Positions 17,656 to 28,042 are shown, numbered from the stretch's first letter. The stretch is 64,000 bases of DNA from Fictibacillus phosphorivorans (GCF_001619875.1 NZ_LRFC01000023.1:310001-374000), one strand, 5' to 3'. The notes: generated by a model not told the origin, from the sequence alone. A program made the numbers and translations.

Positions 17656-17840
17656 GATTGTTGCTTCCAAATTTTTTCTTCTATGATTTTTGATTGGAGT
17701 GAAAGGATGCGAGACTCCTGCGGGACAGGCGGGCAGGTGAGACACTTAAAAGTGAAACGTTACGAATGTGGCTCACCGCCTGCCCCGCGGAAAGCGAGTA
17801 CCTGTAACGGAAATCAACCACTTTCAATAGCAGCAAAGTT
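17656..17840. repeat. Dispersed palindromic repeat, copy 2 (best preserved)
   Basis: The core starts TTGATTGGAGTG at 17690. GACTCCTGCGGGACAGGCGG on the left pairs with the right half (GCTCACCGCCTGCCCCGCGG), and GGAAATCAACCACTTTC closes the element. The two halves are imperfect inverted repeats, so the RNA or single-stranded DNA could fold into a hairpin over 100 bases long. Open frames here are repeat artefacts. Confidence 0.88.
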
Positions 17841-17930
17841 AAAGCGGTCAAAGAATCTGAGCCTTTTTCTATGCTTTTGATTCTCATTCTTATATGATGA
17901 AACAAACAGTTAATAAAGGAGATGGATTTT

Positions 17931-18893
17931 ATGAGTAACTATGCGAAAGCGACTTTTGCTGGCGGGTGCTTTTGGTGTATGGTTACACCTTTTGAGGAGT
18001 GGCCAGGCATCATAAAAGTTGAATCAGGCTATACAGGAGGTCATACAGAAAATCCAACGTATAAAGAAGTATGCAGCGAGACGACAGGTCACTTTGAAGC
18101 TGTTCAAATTACATTTGATCCATCGATCATATCGTATGAAAAAATAGTATCTGTGTTTTGGAAACAGATTGATCCGACTGATGCAGGAGGACAGTTTTAT
18201 GATCGAGGTGACTCCTATCGTACGGCCATTTTTTATCACGATGATGAACAAAAAGCAGTCGCGGAGCAATCTAAGAAAGATTTAGATGACAGTGGACGTT
18301 TCAATAAACCAATCGCTACCTTGATTTTACCTGCTGATTCTTTTTATCCAGCGGAAGAGTATCATCAAGATTACCACAAAAAGAACCCTTTTCATTACAA
18401 ACGCTATCGACAAGGGTCTGGTCGGGACACTTTTATAAAGTCTTATTGGGAAGATAAAGAACAAAAACAAGAAATCCTTAAAACACTAAGCCCTATGCAA
18501 TATAACGTGACACAGAACGATGCAACAGAACCACCGTTTCAGAATGAATTTTGGGATCATACGGAAGAGGGAATATACGTAGATATTGTTTCAGGAGAAC
18601 CACTGTTCAGTTCTCTTGATAAGTTTGACAGCAGCTGTGGGTGGCCAAGTTTTACAAAACCTGTCCGATCATCAACCGTTGAAGAAAAAGAAGATCTTTC
18701 ACATGGGATGATTCGTACAGAAGTAAGAAGTAAAGATGCAGATTCTCATTTAGGACATGTTTTTACGGATGGACCTCGTGATCGAGGAGGTTTGCGCTAT
18801 TGCATCAATTCTGCTGCACTCCGTTTTATACCGAAAGAACAGTTGAAAGAAAAAGGATACGGAGAGTATCTAACCCTATTTGAACAAAAATAA
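17931..18893 (+). CDS. msrAB: Fused peptide methionine sulfoxide reductase MsrA/MsrB
   Basis: Repairs oxidised methionine in proteins, MsrA acting on the S and MsrB on the R sulfoxide. MsrA occupies about residues 1-160 (GGCFWC with the catalytic Cys at 13, then GYTGG and EEYHQDY). MsrB occupies about 175-315 ([16 protein letters not shown], and [11 protein letters not shown] with the catalytic Cys near 291). The usual MsrB zinc cysteine pairs are absent, as in many fusions. AAGGAG is ten bases before the ATG at 17931; an ATG at 17922 is too close to it. B. subtilis has two separate genes; fusion is known elsewhere. Confidence 0.95.
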   Translation: MSNYAKATFAGGCFWCMVTPFEEWPGIIKVESGYTGGHTENPTYKEVCSETTGHFEAVQITFDPSIISYEKIVSVFWKQIDPTDAGGQFYDRGDSYRTAIFYHDDEQKAVAEQSKKDLDDSGRFNKPIATLILPADSFYPAEEYHQDYHKKNPFHYKRYRQGSGRDTFIKSYWEDKEQKQEILKTLSPMQYNVTQNDATEPPFQNEFWDHTEEGIYVDIVSGEPLFSSLDKFDSSCGWPSFTKPVRSSTVEEKEDLSHGMIRTEVRSKDADSHLGHVFTDGPRDRGGLRYCINSAALRFIPKEQLKEKGYGEYLTLFEQK

Positions 18894-18920
18894 ACCAGCC
18901 GCTTGGCTGGATTATTTTTG
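18893..18920. terminator. Bidirectional terminator between msrAB and the MATE gene
   Basis: AACCAGCC and GGCTGG arms carry T-rich tracts on both strands, between convergent genes. Confidence 0.75.
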
Positions 18921-20273
18921 TTCCGAAGAGGAATAGGAATGTGATTGGATATATTTTAGACGTAAAAATAAGATAACGGCTCCAGCAGATAAACCGGATA
19001 TCAATCCAATCCAATAGCCGTATGCGCCTAGTGTTGTAAAGTTAGCTAAATAATATCCTACAGGGAGTCCAAGTACCCAATAAGAAATAAAAGAAAGCAT
19101 AAATGTAACATTCACATCTTTATATCCTCTTAATGCGCCTTGAATCGGTGCACCGAACGCATCAGCTAATTGAAAAAATACAGCGTACCATAAGAAAGAT
19201 GTAGTAAGCTTAATTACTTCTGGTTCATTTGAATACAATCGAGCCACTTGGTCATCAAATACAATAAGAAAGCCGGAAAGAATGAATGCAAAACCTGCTG
19301 CTGTAACGATTCCAATATAACTATACTGTGCAGCGTCTTTAAATCGCCCAGCTCCTACCTCAAATCCAACGGCAATGGTGAGCGCAAAGGAAATGCTCAA
19401 AGGAAGCATATAGAGGAAGGACGCAAAATTCAGCGCAGCTTGGTGAGCGGCAATGGTAACCGTATTAAAATCACTCATTAGCAGAGTAACAGCTGCAAAA
19501 ATACTTACTTCGAAAAAGATGGCAAGACCGATGGGTACACCAATCTTTAATTGTTCTTTCCATGCTTTTAATGAAGGGGGATAAAAACTGCGAAAGAGTT
19601 TATATCGTCTAAAAGGTTGAAATTTCATCACAATGATTACAGTTATTAGAGCTGTTATCCAATACGTAATCGCGGTAGCTACTCCAGCACCAATACCGCC
19701 TAAATTCGGGAAACCCGCTTTACCAAAGATCAACAGGTAATTAAATACGGCATTTACCGGTAAACCGATTAGGGTTATAAACATCGTAATTCTTGTCTGA
19801 CCGAGTGCATCTATAAAAGAGCGTAGTGCTCCGTATAAAAAAAGAGGAAGAATACCAAACGCTAATGCCTTTAAATAACCTCTTGCTACTTCTTCGACTT
19901 CTTGATCTAATGACATGGCTTCTAGTATTGGATTTAGAACCAATGAACCTAGTATGAGCACAATAACCGATATAACAGCAGATAAGTAAACAGCCTGCAT
20001 GACTGATTTTGGCACACTTTTAGTATTTTTAGCTCCTTCAAGCTGTGAAACAATCGGTGTTAGTGCCATTAAGATCCCATTCAATCCGGTAAATATAGGA
20101 ACCCATAAACTTGATCCAATAGCGACCCCTGCTAACTGATCGGCGCCTGAACGTCCGCTCATTACTGTATCAAGAAAATTCATAGCATATAATCCTAGCT
20201 GAGTGATTAAAACAGGAACGACTAATAATATGAAACTTTTATATTTATCATTTAATGAAAATGTCTGTATCAT
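18912..20273 (-). CDS. MATE-family efflux transporter
   Basis: A 453-residue, twelve-helix multidrug/toxin extrusion protein: SFILLVVPVLITQLGLYAMNFLDTVMSG at the N-terminus and the matching second-half segment KEQLKIGVPIGLAIFFEVSIFA. It exports cationic compounds using a Na+ or H+ gradient; the substrate is not evident. AGGAAG seven bases before the ATG supports the start. Its 5' end is divergent from a small gene at 20360. Confidence 0.9.
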   Translation of the reverse strand: MIQTFSLNDKYKSFILLVVPVLITQLGLYAMNFLDTVMSGRSGADQLAGVAIGSSLWVPIFTGLNGILMALTPIVSQLEGAKNTKSVPKSVMQAVYLSAVISVIVLILGSLVLNPILEAMSLDQEVEEVARGYLKALAFGILPLFLYGALRSFIDALGQTRITMFITLIGLPVNAVFNYLLIFGKAGFPNLGGIGAGVATAITYWITALITVIIVMKFQPFRRYKLFRSFYPPSLKAWKEQLKIGVPIGLAIFFEVSIFAAVTLLMSDFNTVTIAAHQAALNFASFLYMLPLSISFALTIAVGFEVGAGRFKDAAQYSYIGIVTAAGFAFILSGFLIVFDDQVARLYSNEPEVIKLTTSFLWYAVFFQLADAFGAPIQGALRGYKDVNVTFMLSFISYWVLGLPVGYYLANFTTLGAYGYWIGLISGLSAGAVILFLRLKYIQSHSYSSSEQK

Positions 20274-20359
20274 CTACATACTTCCTTTATTTTTTTAACT
20301 GTCAATTCAAGACAATGCATTATATCATAAAACATATGAATCCACGTAAAGGAGAAACT

Positions 20360-20641
20360 ATGAGCGTACAATTTCTTTTTGAAGTTCAATCGGTTCTGCC
20401 AGGAGAGCAAGTAGAAGAAAAAATTGTGCTTGTTTCAACAGAACTTTTATATAAAAATAGCGGTGAAACAATCTATACCGGCATCATTCCAGTAAAGGTT
20501 TCTAATCATGGGGTTTTTGTTTCAGTACCTGCCATTTCTTCTGCTTTCACTTCCAAATACTTGCGCACAGAAACTCTTTTCAGATTGAAACGATATATCA
20601 AACAAATGAGAGATTACTTGGATTTAGATAAAAAGGAATAA
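20360..20641 (+). CDS. Small hypothetical protein
   Basis: A 93-residue soluble protein with predicted strands (MSVQFLFEVQSVLPGEQVEEKIVLVS) and a basic C-terminal helix (ETLFRLKRYIKQMRDYLDLDKKE). AAAGGAG seven bases before the ATG at 20360 sets the start; earlier in-frame ATGs lie over the divergent promoter region. No family is recognised. Confidence 0.7.
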   Translation: MSVQFLFEVQSVLPGEQVEEKIVLVSTELLYKNSGETIYTGIIPVKVSNHGVFVSVPAISSAFTSKYLRTETLFRLKRYIKQMRDYLDLDKKE

Positions 20642-20642
20642 G

Positions 20643-20671
20643 TTGACTTTTGTTTATTGCCCTCATATAAT
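20643..20671 (+). promoter_or_regulatory. Sigma-A promoter of the argS T-box transcript
   Basis: TTGACT and TATAAT are exactly 17 bases apart, directly after the stop of the upstream gene. Confidence 0.85.
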
Positions 20672-20689
20672 ATGGAAAACTATATGACT

Positions 20690-20930
20690 GAACATTTATG
20701 AAAAAGAGAGTACTCTGTAAAGGATGTCATAGCGAGCCAGGGGTGGTGTAAGCCTGGCACAACTTTCAGACGAAGCGCACTTTGGAAATGTTTGCTTGAA
20801 ATCTTTAGTAGGGCAAACCGGGACCATCCCGTTAACAGTTCAAGTGGCCTTTTTAAGGCAACAAGAGTGGTACCGCGGTAATCATCCGTCTCTTCTATCG
20901 ATTAGAAGAGGCGGTTTTTTATTTTGGGAG
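20690..20930 (+). promoter_or_regulatory. T-box riboswitch leader of argS
   Basis: The T-box AGAGTGGTACCGCGG lies at 20874-20888. It is followed by a strong terminator (20896-20930) with CCGTCTCTTCTA and TAGAAGAGGCGG arms and six Ts. Upstream, GCGAGCCAGGGGTGGTG with AAGCCTGGC is a typical Stem I distal region. The candidate specifier segment ACGAAGCGCAC contains CGA and CGC, both arginine codons; which one is used is inference. Uncharged tRNA-Arg should prevent termination. Confidence 0.92.
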
Positions 20931-20939
20931 GGAGAAAGA

Positions 20940-22622
20940 ATGAACGATAAAAAAGCATTTGCCCTTTATCTAAAGAATAAACTGGGTGATGGACTATCAT
21001 TAGACCAAATTGAGAACTTGATTGAAAAGCCAAGACAAATCCATCAAGGTGATCTAGCCTTTCCTTGCTTTCAACTGGCGAAGATACTAAAAAAATCCCC
21101 GAATGAAATCGCAAATCAGCTTGCTTCAGGAACTGTTCCAGATCATTTCGAGAAAGCAGAAGCAGCAGGCGGTTATTTGAATGTATTTCTTAATAAAAAA
21201 ATAGCCACTTTAGAGCTTTTAACGAAGATATTAAATGATAAAGAGAAATATGCAAATCATATATTCGGAAATGGGAAAACAATTGTTTTCGACCTTTCAT
21301 CTCCTAACATCGCAAAACCTTTTTCAATGGGTCATCTCCGTTCTACCGTTATTGGATCCTCATTAGCATCAATAAGCGAAAAATGCGGATACAAAACGGT
21401 GAGAATCAACTATATCGGTGATTGGGGAACTCAGTTCGGAAAGTTAATCTGTGCTTACTTAAAGTGGGGAGAAGAAGATAAAGTACGAGGTAATCCAATT
21501 GAAGAACTTACAAAACTATATGTTCGTTTTCATGAAGAGGCAGAAAACGATCCTTCATTAAATGACGAGGGCAGAATGTGGTTCAAGAAATTAGAAGACC
21601 ATGATCCACAAGCAACAGAATTATGGGTATGGTTTAAAGACGCTTCATTAAAAGCGTTTCAAAAAATTTATGAACTCTTGGATGTCCAGTTTGATTCATA
21701 CAACGGTGAATCCTTTTATAACGATAAGATGGAGGAAACGGTTAAAGAGCTGCAGGGTAAGAACCTAGTAGAAACATCCGAAGGCGCTCAGATTGTAAGA
21801 GTAGGTGACGATATTCCACCTTGTTTGATTAAAAAGAAGGATGGTGCAACCCTTTATGCGACACGTGACCTTACCGCTGCCATCTATAGAAAAAACACAT
21901 ACGCTTTTGATCAAGCCTTCTATGTTGTCGGTCATGAACAGTCCTTGCATTTTGAACAAGTGAAACGTGTTTTAAAAAGACTCGGTCATGGTTGGGCAGA
22001 TAACATGCATCATGTACCATTTGGCCTAATCTTACAAGATGGCAAAAAGATGAGTACTCGAAAAGGGAGAACCGTACTGCTTGAAACGGTAATTATGGAA
22101 GCGATAGATTTAGCAGAACTAAACATTCGAGAGAAGAATCCTGAACTTGAAGAACTAAGAACAGTAGCACGACAAGTCGGTGTAGGTGCAGTCATATTTC
22201 ATGATCTGAAAAATGAAAAAGGAAACGATGTGGAATTTTCACTTGATCAAATGCTTAAATTTGAGGGTGATACCGGCCCTTATGTCCAATACACAGCCAC
22301 AAGAATCCAGACTCTATTAAATAAAGGAAACTTTAATGGGAAATTGCCGCATGAAATTTCGATTGAGGAAGAAAGCTGGGAACTCATTTCTGTCTTAAAT
22401 GAATTTCCTGCAACGGTTGAACAGGCATTCCACCGAAAGGAACCTTCAGTCATTTCAAAATATTTGTTGAAGCTATCTCATAAATTTAATCAATATTATG
22501 CAAACGTTAAAATTCTAAACAGTCCTGAAACACCCGAAAGATTGGTATTATGTGCTTCCATTCAAATCGTCTTAAAAGAAGGTCTGCGATTATTAGGCAT
22601 TCAAACACCTAAGCAAATGTAA
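20940..22622 (+). CDS. argS: Arginyl-tRNA synthetase, divergent (second) type
   Basis: A class I synthetase charging tRNA-Arg. Of its 560 residues, an N-terminal Arg-S domain occupies about 1-100. The HIGH-like motif appears as SMGH within SSPNIAKPFSMGHLRS (near 128), KMSKS appears as KMSTR (near 370), and the DALR anticodon domain includes DTGPYVQYTATRIQTLL. The sequence differs strongly from the ArgS I remember for B. subtilis and is closer to the second ArgS of some bacilli and lactobacilli. GGGAGGGAG precedes the ATG. T-box control fits. Whether it is the only ArgS cannot be told from this window. Confidence 0.93.
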   Translation: MNDKKAFALYLKNKLGDGLSLDQIENLIEKPRQIHQGDLAFPCFQLAKILKKSPNEIANQLASGTVPDHFEKAEAAGGYLNVFLNKKIATLELLTKILNDKEKYANHIFGNGKTIVFDLSSPNIAKPFSMGHLRSTVIGSSLASISEKCGYKTVRINYIGDWGTQFGKLICAYLKWGEEDKVRGNPIEELTKLYVRFHEEAENDPSLNDEGRMWFKKLEDHDPQATELWVWFKDASLKAFQKIYELLDVQFDSYNGESFYNDKMEETVKELQGKNLVETSEGAQIVRVGDDIPPCLIKKKDGATLYATRDLTAAIYRKNTYAFDQAFYVVGHEQSLHFEQVKRVLKRLGHGWADNMHHVPFGLILQDGKKMSTRKGRTVLLETVIMEAIDLAELNIREKNPELEELRTVARQVGVGAVIFHDLKNEKGNDVEFSLDQMLKFEGDTGPYVQYTATRIQTLLNKGNFNGKLPHEISIEEESWELISVLNEFPATVEQAFHRKEPSVISKYLLKLSHKFNQYYANVKILNSPETPERLVLCASIQIVLKEGLRLLGIQTPKQM

Positions 22623-22725
22623 AAAGGGTGATTAGCTAGTTTAAGTCGTGTTGCTGGCTAACCATTGATGTTCCGTTATATAATCTTAGAACTTCAACTT
22701 ATATAAGGAAATCGGGGAACGAACT

Positions 22726-23661
22726 ATGAAAACTGATGAACATACAAAAGGCATATGGTATGCGGCTTTATCTTATTTAATCTGGGGTTTTCTCCCACTT
22801 TACTGGAAACCGCTCGACTTCGTCGGGTCAGGCGAAATTTTAGCACATCGTATCTTCTGGTCATTCTTACTTATGATCGGAGTAATGATCCTTTTAAAAA
22901 GGAAAAGTGTTTTACAAAGAGATATAAGAGTTCTTCTTACTAATCGAAAACAACTTTTTTCCGTGTTAACGGCTTCCATCCTTATTAGCGGAAATTGGGT
23001 GATGTATATTTGGGCTGTAAATACAGATCATGTAGTAGAAGCCAGCTTAGGATATTACATTAATCCGCTTGTTAGTGTTTTGTTAGGCATGCTTGTTTTA
23101 AAAGAAAAATTAAACAGCTGGCAAATTGTTTCTTTTGTTATTGCTGCATGCGGTGTTTTCCTTTTGACTTGGCAATATGGAGAATTCCCATGGGTAGCTG
23201 TCTTTTTAGCTCTTTCTTTTGGCCTATATGGACTCGCAAAAAAATTAGGAAGCTTTGACTCGTTAACAGGTTTAACCTTTGAAACGATGTTTGTTGTTCC
23301 TTTTGCGTTTGTTTATCTGGTATACCTTCAATGGAATGGGGAAGCTTCGTTTATTTCAGGAGGATCGTTCACGACTCTACTATTATGGGGAGCAGGACTC
23401 GTTACTGCTGTGCCGCTTATTTGTTTTGCTCAAGGAGTTAAACGGATTTCCATGACCATGATCGGTTTTCTTCAATACATTGCGCCTACGATTATGCTCA
23501 TTTTAGGTGTGTTTCTGTATCATGAAACATTCAGCACAATTCACGCCGTTTCTTTTACTTTAATTTGGATTGCACTCTTCATATTTACACTTAGCAGAAC
23601 AAAATGGGCAAATTATCTCATAAATCGTAAAAAACAAAATTCACTTTCTGCGAAAATATAG
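22726..23661 (+). CDS. rarD: RarD-type EamA transporter
   Basis: Encodes 311 residues with about ten membrane segments. The N-terminus KGIWYAALSYLIWGFLPLYWKPL and LISGNWVMYIWAVNTDHVVEASLGYYINPL are signatures of the RarD (chloramphenicol-sensitive protein) branch of the DMT superfamily. The family role is poorly known; the name comes from an old resistance phenotype. It starts 104 bases after argS with GGGGAA upstream and could be partly cotranscribed with it. Confidence 0.88.
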   Translation: MKTDEHTKGIWYAALSYLIWGFLPLYWKPLDFVGSGEILAHRIFWSFLLMIGVMILLKRKSVLQRDIRVLLTNRKQLFSVLTASILISGNWVMYIWAVNTDHVVEASLGYYINPLVSVLLGMLVLKEKLNSWQIVSFVIAACGVFLLTWQYGEFPWVAVFLALSFGLYGLAKKLGSFDSLTGLTFETMFVVPFAFVYLVYLQWNGEASFISGGSFTTLLLWGAGLVTAVPLICFAQGVKRISMTMIGFLQYIAPTIMLILGVFLYHETFSTIHAVSFTLIWIALFIFTLSRTKWANYLINRKKQNSLSAKI

Positions 23662-23667
23662 TATAAT
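23640..23667 (+). promoter_or_regulatory. Putative odhAB promoter
   Basis: TTCACT and TATAAT are 16 bases apart and overlap the rarD stop codon. The odhA start is about 165 bases downstream, beyond a hairpin and a cre-like site. Confidence 0.5.
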
Positions 23668-23690
23668 GGCAGTGACCATTGCTTACAGTT

Positions 23691-23719
23691 GAAACCTTAT
23701 CAATGATAAGGTTCTTTTC
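23691..23719 (+). terminator. Hairpin with short T-run: rarD terminator or odhA leader attenuator
   Basis: AACCTTAT and ATAAGGTT arms around CAATG are followed by CTTTTC. It lies downstream of the putative odhAB promoter, so it may act in the leader. Confidence 0.65.
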
Positions 23720-23729
23720 ATTCATTGTT

Positions 23730-23743
23730 TGAGAGCGCTTTAA
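23730..23743 (+). promoter_or_regulatory. cre-like site (CcpA operator) before odhA
   Basis: TGAGAGCGCTTTAA differs from the ideal TGAAAGCGCTTTCA at two of fourteen positions and is centred on the obligatory CG. Its location downstream of the promoter would suit CcpA roadblock repression of the TCA cycle. Confidence 0.55.
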
Positions 23744-23832
23744 AAAGGGAAATATTATGGGCGAGAAATGATGAATCACCTGTTAACAGCAACAGCACAA
23801 TACTTACAAAGGGAAGCAGGAGGGAACAAAAG

Positions 23833-26688
23833 ATGAGTCATCAACGTTCCAAATCAGAAAATCCTTGGCAAGGACTGAGCGGTCCAAACCTGGCTTATGT
23901 CCTTGAACTATATGATCAATATAGCGTGGATCCGGAATCTGTTGACAGTTCATTCAAAGAGAAATTTGATGCTTGGGGTCCTCCAAGTGAGGGTTCTGAA
24001 TCAAATCAACGTACTGCACAGAGTTTTGATGGAATGGATTTAGAGAAGTTGGCAGCTGCATTAAAATTAGCAGAAAACATTCGCACTTACGGTCACTTAG
24101 CAGCTAATTTATACCCAGTTGGAGAGTTTCCTAAAGACAACCACCATATTGACCCGAAAGAATTTAACTTATCAATTGAAGATTTGAAAGCGATACCACC
24201 TTCCTTTATTTGGAAAGAAGCGCCGTCAAGCGTAAAAGATGGCTATCAAGCGATTCAAATGCTTCAGGAAGTGTATACGAAAAATATTGCTTATGAATTC
24301 AGTCATGTACATGAGACTGAAGAACGCCAGTGGTTGAATACCATGGTTGAAACAAGCAAGCACTACCCGAACTTTTCAGCAGAAGATAAGAAGAACCTTT
24401 TAACCCGTCTTTCAGAAGTTGAAGGATTTGAGAAATTTCTTCATAAAACATTTGTTGGACAAAAGCGTTTCTCTATCGAAGGTGTTGACATGCTTGTGCC
24501 CATGCTTGACGAAGCTGCAAAAGAAGGATGCCGTGACGGAGCTGAGCATGCTCTTATCGGTATGGCACACCGAGGACGTCTAAACGTACTTGCTCATGTT
24601 CTTGGAAAACCTTATGAATTAATTTTCTCTGAATTTCATCATTCCCCAAACAAAGAGCTAATTCCTTCTGAAGGTTCTAGAGGAATTAACTTTGGTTGGA
24701 CTGGAGATGTAAAGTATCACTTAGGTGCAAGCCGATTGGTTGAAACAGATCAATCTCACAAAATTAAAATTTCACTTGCGAACAACCCAAGCCATTTAGA
24801 GTATGTAGATCCAGTTGTTGAAGGATATACAAGAGCTGCTCAAGAAACACGCGACAGCAAAGGTTATCCTGTTCAAGATACGTCAAAAGCATTTGCTATT
24901 CTTATTCATGGAGATGCTGCATTTCCTGGTGAAGGAATCGTCGCTGAAACTCTAAACTTAAGCCGACTAAGAGGTTACCAAACAGGCGGTACCCTTCATA
25001 TCATCGCTAATAACCTCGTTGGTTTTACAACAGATAGCGGAGATTCACGTTCAACGAAGTATGCGAGTGACTTGGCAAAAGGTTTTGAGATCCCGATCAT
25101 TCACGTGAATGCAGATGACCCAGAAGCATGTATTGCTGCTGTTCATCTTGCATACGAATATCGTAAAAAGTTCCAAAAAGACGTTCTGATCGACCTGATC
25201 GGTTACCGTCGTTTCGGACATAACGAGATGGATGATCCTTCTGCAACACAGCCAAAATTGTATAAACAAGTAAACAGCCATCCAACTGTTCGTGATGTTT
25301 ATGCAAAACAGCTTATCAATGAAGGCGTTTTAACGGGTAAAGAAGTTAAAGGCATTGAGGAAGAAGTTTTAACGAAGCACCAAACAGAATACGAAAAAGT
25401 ACAAGGCCGCAAAGAAAAATTCAAACTGGAAGACACAAGACTTCCGGACCCGTTATCGAAAGCACTTCCTGATATCGATACCACAATTTCGGTAACCGAC
25501 CTACAGGAACTTACAGAGAACATGCTTAAGTTCCCTGAGACCTTTAATGTTTACCCTAAAATCAAAAGAATTCTAGAACGCAGACGAAAAGCGTTCCAAG
25601 GAGAAAAAATTGATTGGGGTATGGCTGAATCTTTAGCGTTCGCTTCCATTCTTAAAGATGGAACACCGATTCGTATTACAGGGCAAGACTCTGAGCGTGG
25701 TACTTTTGCGCAAAGACACCTTGTTTTGAATGACAGTGAAAACGGTAAGAAATTCTCTCCATTGCATGCGATGGATGAAATCAATGTATCTTTTGCCATT
25801 CACAACAGCCCGCTATCTGAATCATCAGTGGTTGGTTTTGAATATGGTTATAACGTGTTTGCACCTGAAACGCTTGTCATTTGGGAAGCACAATACGGAG
25901 ATTTCGCAAACGTTGCTCAAGTTCTGTTCGATCAGTTCTTATCAGCTGGCCGTGCGAAGTGGGGACAAAAATCTGGTATGGTCATGCTTCTTCCACACGG
26001 ATATGAAGGCCAAGGACCAGAACATTCAAGTGCTCGTTTAGAAAGATTCCTGCAGCTTGGAGCGGAAAACAACTGGACAGTAGCTAACGTAAGTACTGCT
26101 GCACAGTACTTCCACTTATTAAGACGTCAAGCGAAGCTTCTTTCTATGGATGAAGTACGTCCGTTAGTTGTAATGACACCAAAGAGCTTGCTTCGTGATA
26201 CGAAAGTGGCATCATTACCTGAAGCCTTTGAAAGCGACCACTTCATGCCATTATTACAGCAGCCAGGTCTCGGCAAGGAAAAAGAAAAAGTGAAGAAAAT
26301 ATTATTATGCTCTGGTAAGATTGCAATCGATCTTGAAAAAGCACTTGAGCAAGACCAAGTGGCAAGAACGGAAATGCATATTGTTCGCGTTGAACAAATC
26401 TATCCGTTCCCTGAAGAAGAGATGACCGCTTTATTAAATGAGTATCCAAATGTTGAAGACCTGATTTGGGTTCAAGAAGAACCTAAGAACATGGGATCAT
26501 GGCTATATATTGAACCTAAACTGCGTGCTGTTGCACCGCAAGCACACGTTTCTTATATTGGACGTCAAGAGCGTTCGAGTACGGCTGGTGGGGAGCCAGA
26601 CATCTATAAAAAAGAACAAGAACAAATCATCCAAACATCATTAGCACTAGACATACAATCGCGAGAGGGAGGCCGTGAACATGTTTGA
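23833..26688 (+). CDS. odhA: 2-oxoglutarate dehydrogenase E1 component
   Basis: The thiamine-diphosphate-dependent decarboxylase of the 2-oxoglutarate dehydrogenase complex (TCA cycle). Of its 951 residues, the N-terminal [20 protein letters not shown] leads into [33 protein letters not shown] and the transketolase-like second half ([35 protein letters not shown]). The ATG at 23833 follows AGGAGGGAAC; the frame is open earlier but without a site. It overlaps odhB by eight bases. The cre-like site upstream suggests glucose repression. Confidence 0.96.
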   Translation: MSHQRSKSENPWQGLSGPNLAYVLELYDQYSVDPESVDSSFKEKFDAWGPPSEGSESNQRTAQSFDGMDLEKLAAALKLAENIRTYGHLAANLYPVGEFPKDNHHIDPKEFNLSIEDLKAIPPSFIWKEAPSSVKDGYQAIQMLQEVYTKNIAYEFSHVHETEERQWLNTMVETSKHYPNFSAEDKKNLLTRLSEVEGFEKFLHKTFVGQKRFSIEGVDMLVPMLDEAAKEGCRDGAEHALIGMAHRGRLNVLAHVLGKPYELIFSEFHHSPNKELIPSEGSRGINFGWTGDVKYHLGASRLVETDQSHKIKISLANNPSHLEYVDPVVEGYTRAAQETRDSKGYPVQDTSKAFAILIHGDAAFPGEGIVAETLNLSRLRGYQTGGTLHIIANNLVGFTTDSGDSRSTKYASDLAKGFEIPIIHVNADDPEACIAAVHLAYEYRKKFQKDVLIDLIGYRRFGHNEMDDPSATQPKLYKQVNSHPTVRDVYAKQLINEGVLTGKEVKGIEEEVLTKHQTEYEKVQGRKEKFKLEDTRLPDPLSKALPDIDTTISVTDLQELTENMLKFPETFNVYPKIKRILERRRKAFQGEKIDWGMAESLAFASILKDGTPIRITGQDSERGTFAQRHLVLNDSENGKKFSPLHAMDEINVSFAIHNSPLSESSVVGFEYGYNVFAPETLVIWEAQYGDFANVAQVLFDQFLSAGRAKWGQKSGMVMLLPHGYEGQGPEHSSARLERFLQLGAENNWTVANVSTAAQYFHLLRRQAKLLSMDEVRPLVVMTPKSLLRDTKVASLPEAFESDHFMPLLQQPGLGKEKEKVKKILLCSGKIAIDLEKALEQDQVARTEMHIVRVEQIYPFPEEEMTALLNEYPNVEDLIWVQEEPKNMGSWLYIEPKLRAVAPQAHVSYIGRQERSSTAGGEPDIYKKEQEQIIQTSLALDIQSREGGREHV

Positions 26689-27949
26689 CGTTAAAGTTCC
26701 GGAATTAGCCGAATCTATTTCAGAAGGTACAGTAGCACAATGGCTTAAAAAAGAAGGCGACACAGTTGTTAAAGGCGAAGATTTAGTAGAGCTTGAAACA
26801 GATAAAGTAAATATTGAAATCAGTGCAGAACGAGATGGAGTCTTAAAAAATATCAAAGTTGAACCAGGTGATACAGTAGCTGTTGGTGACATCATCGCTT
26901 CAATCGTTGAAGGTGGTGCTTCTGAATCTGCTGAACCGGCTGCAGAGGAAAAGGCAGAAGACAAAACGGCTCCTGCACAAAAGCAAGAACCAGTGGTACA
27001 AAATGATACGGCAGAAGAAGAATTGAAAGCTTCAGACCGTCCGATTGCATCTCCTGCAGCACGCAAGCTTGCTAGAGAAAAAGGCATCGATCTTTCTGAG
27101 GTAAATGCTCGCGATCCGCTTGGCCGAGTTCGTACAGAAGATGTGAAACGCCACGCAGAAGGCGGAAGCAGCGAAAAGGCTGCTCCGGCATCTAAGCCAG
27201 CAGCAGCTTCTAAACCTGCTCCTTCTGTTGAAGCGGTAAACCCTGAGAAGCCAGTTGAGCGAGTGAAGATGTCGCGCAGACGTCAAACAATCGCTAAACG
27301 TTTAGTAGAAGCTCAACAAACAGCTGCGATGCTTACAACTTTTAACGAAGTTGATATGACTGCGATCAATGAAGTTCGTGCTCGCCGCAAGGACAAGTTC
27401 TATGAGCAAAACGGAGTGAAACTAGGTTACATGTCATTCTTCACAAAAGCTGTTGTAGGGGCTTTGAAGAAATTCCCTGCAATCAACGCAGAGATTCAAG
27501 GCGATGAAATGGTTCTGAAGAAGTTCTACGATATCGGTATCGCTGTAGGCGCTGAAGAAGGACTAGTAGTTCCAGTTGTCCGCAACGCTGATCGTCTAAG
27601 CTTTGCTGGAATCGAAAAAGAGATCGGTAACTTAGCGGAGAAGGCACGTTCTAAGAAATTGTCTTTAGAAGACCTTCAAGGCGGTTCATTCACGATCACG
27701 AACGGCGGTATTTTCGGATCCATGCTTTCTACACCGATTTTGAATGCACCACAAGTTGGTATCCTTGGCATGCACACCATCCAATGGAGACCAGTTGCTA
27801 TCGATAAAGAGCGCATGGAAAACCGTCCGATGATGTACATCGCACTTTCTTATGACCACCGTATCGTTGATGGAAAAGAAGCAGTAAGCTTCTTAACAAC
27901 AATTAAATCACTTCTCGAAGATCCAGAATCACTTCTTTTAGAAGGATAA
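26681..27949 (+). CDS. odhB: Dihydrolipoyllysine succinyltransferase (E2 of 2-oxoglutarate dehydrogenase)
   Basis: Carries the lipoyl arm and transfers succinyl to CoA. The lipoyl domain spans residues 1-77 (ETDKVNIEI, lipoyl Lys 42). An Ala/Glu/Pro/Lys linker follows, then a peripheral-subunit-binding domain near 115-150 ([19 protein letters not shown]), a second flexible linker, and the catalytic domain with SYDHRIVDG (His about 393). GGGAGG is eight bases before the ATG at 26681. It is coupled to odhA; the E3 subunit is elsewhere, as in B. subtilis. Confidence 0.96.
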   Translation: MFDVKVPELAESISEGTVAQWLKKEGDTVVKGEDLVELETDKVNIEISAERDGVLKNIKVEPGDTVAVGDIIASIVEGGASESAEPAAEEKAEDKTAPAQKQEPVVQNDTAEEELKASDRPIASPAARKLAREKGIDLSEVNARDPLGRVRTEDVKRHAEGGSSEKAAPASKPAAASKPAPSVEAVNPEKPVERVKMSRRRQTIAKRLVEAQQTAAMLTTFNEVDMTAINEVRARRKDKFYEQNGVKLGYMSFFTKAVVGALKKFPAINAEIQGDEMVLKKFYDIGIAVGAEEGLVVPVVRNADRLSFAGIEKEIGNLAEKARSKKLSLEDLQGGSFTITNGGIFGSMLSTPILNAPQVGILGMHTIQWRPVAIDKERMENRPMMYIALSYDHRIVDGKEAVSFLTTIKSLLEDPESLLLEG

Positions 27950-27973
27950 TTAATGAGTTAATGATGGATTTGG

Positions 27974-28007
27974 AACACCTCCTGCTGATGCAGGGGGTGT
28001 TTTTTTG
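27974..28007 (+). terminator. Terminator of odhAB
   Basis: AACACCTCCTGC and GCAGGGGGTGTT arms around TGAT run into seven Ts. Confidence 0.92.
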
Positions 28008-28042
28008 CGTTGGTGGGGATGTGATTGCAGGAAGATGTGTGT

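Noticed and set aside
17635-17905. Open frames on both strands through repeat copy 2
   Set aside because: Composition is that of the palindromic repeat; no site and no conservation expected.
22623-22725. Possible terminator after argS (GATTAGCTAG with CTGGCTAACC)
   Set aside because: The pairing is interrupted and there is no T-run, so it is not called.
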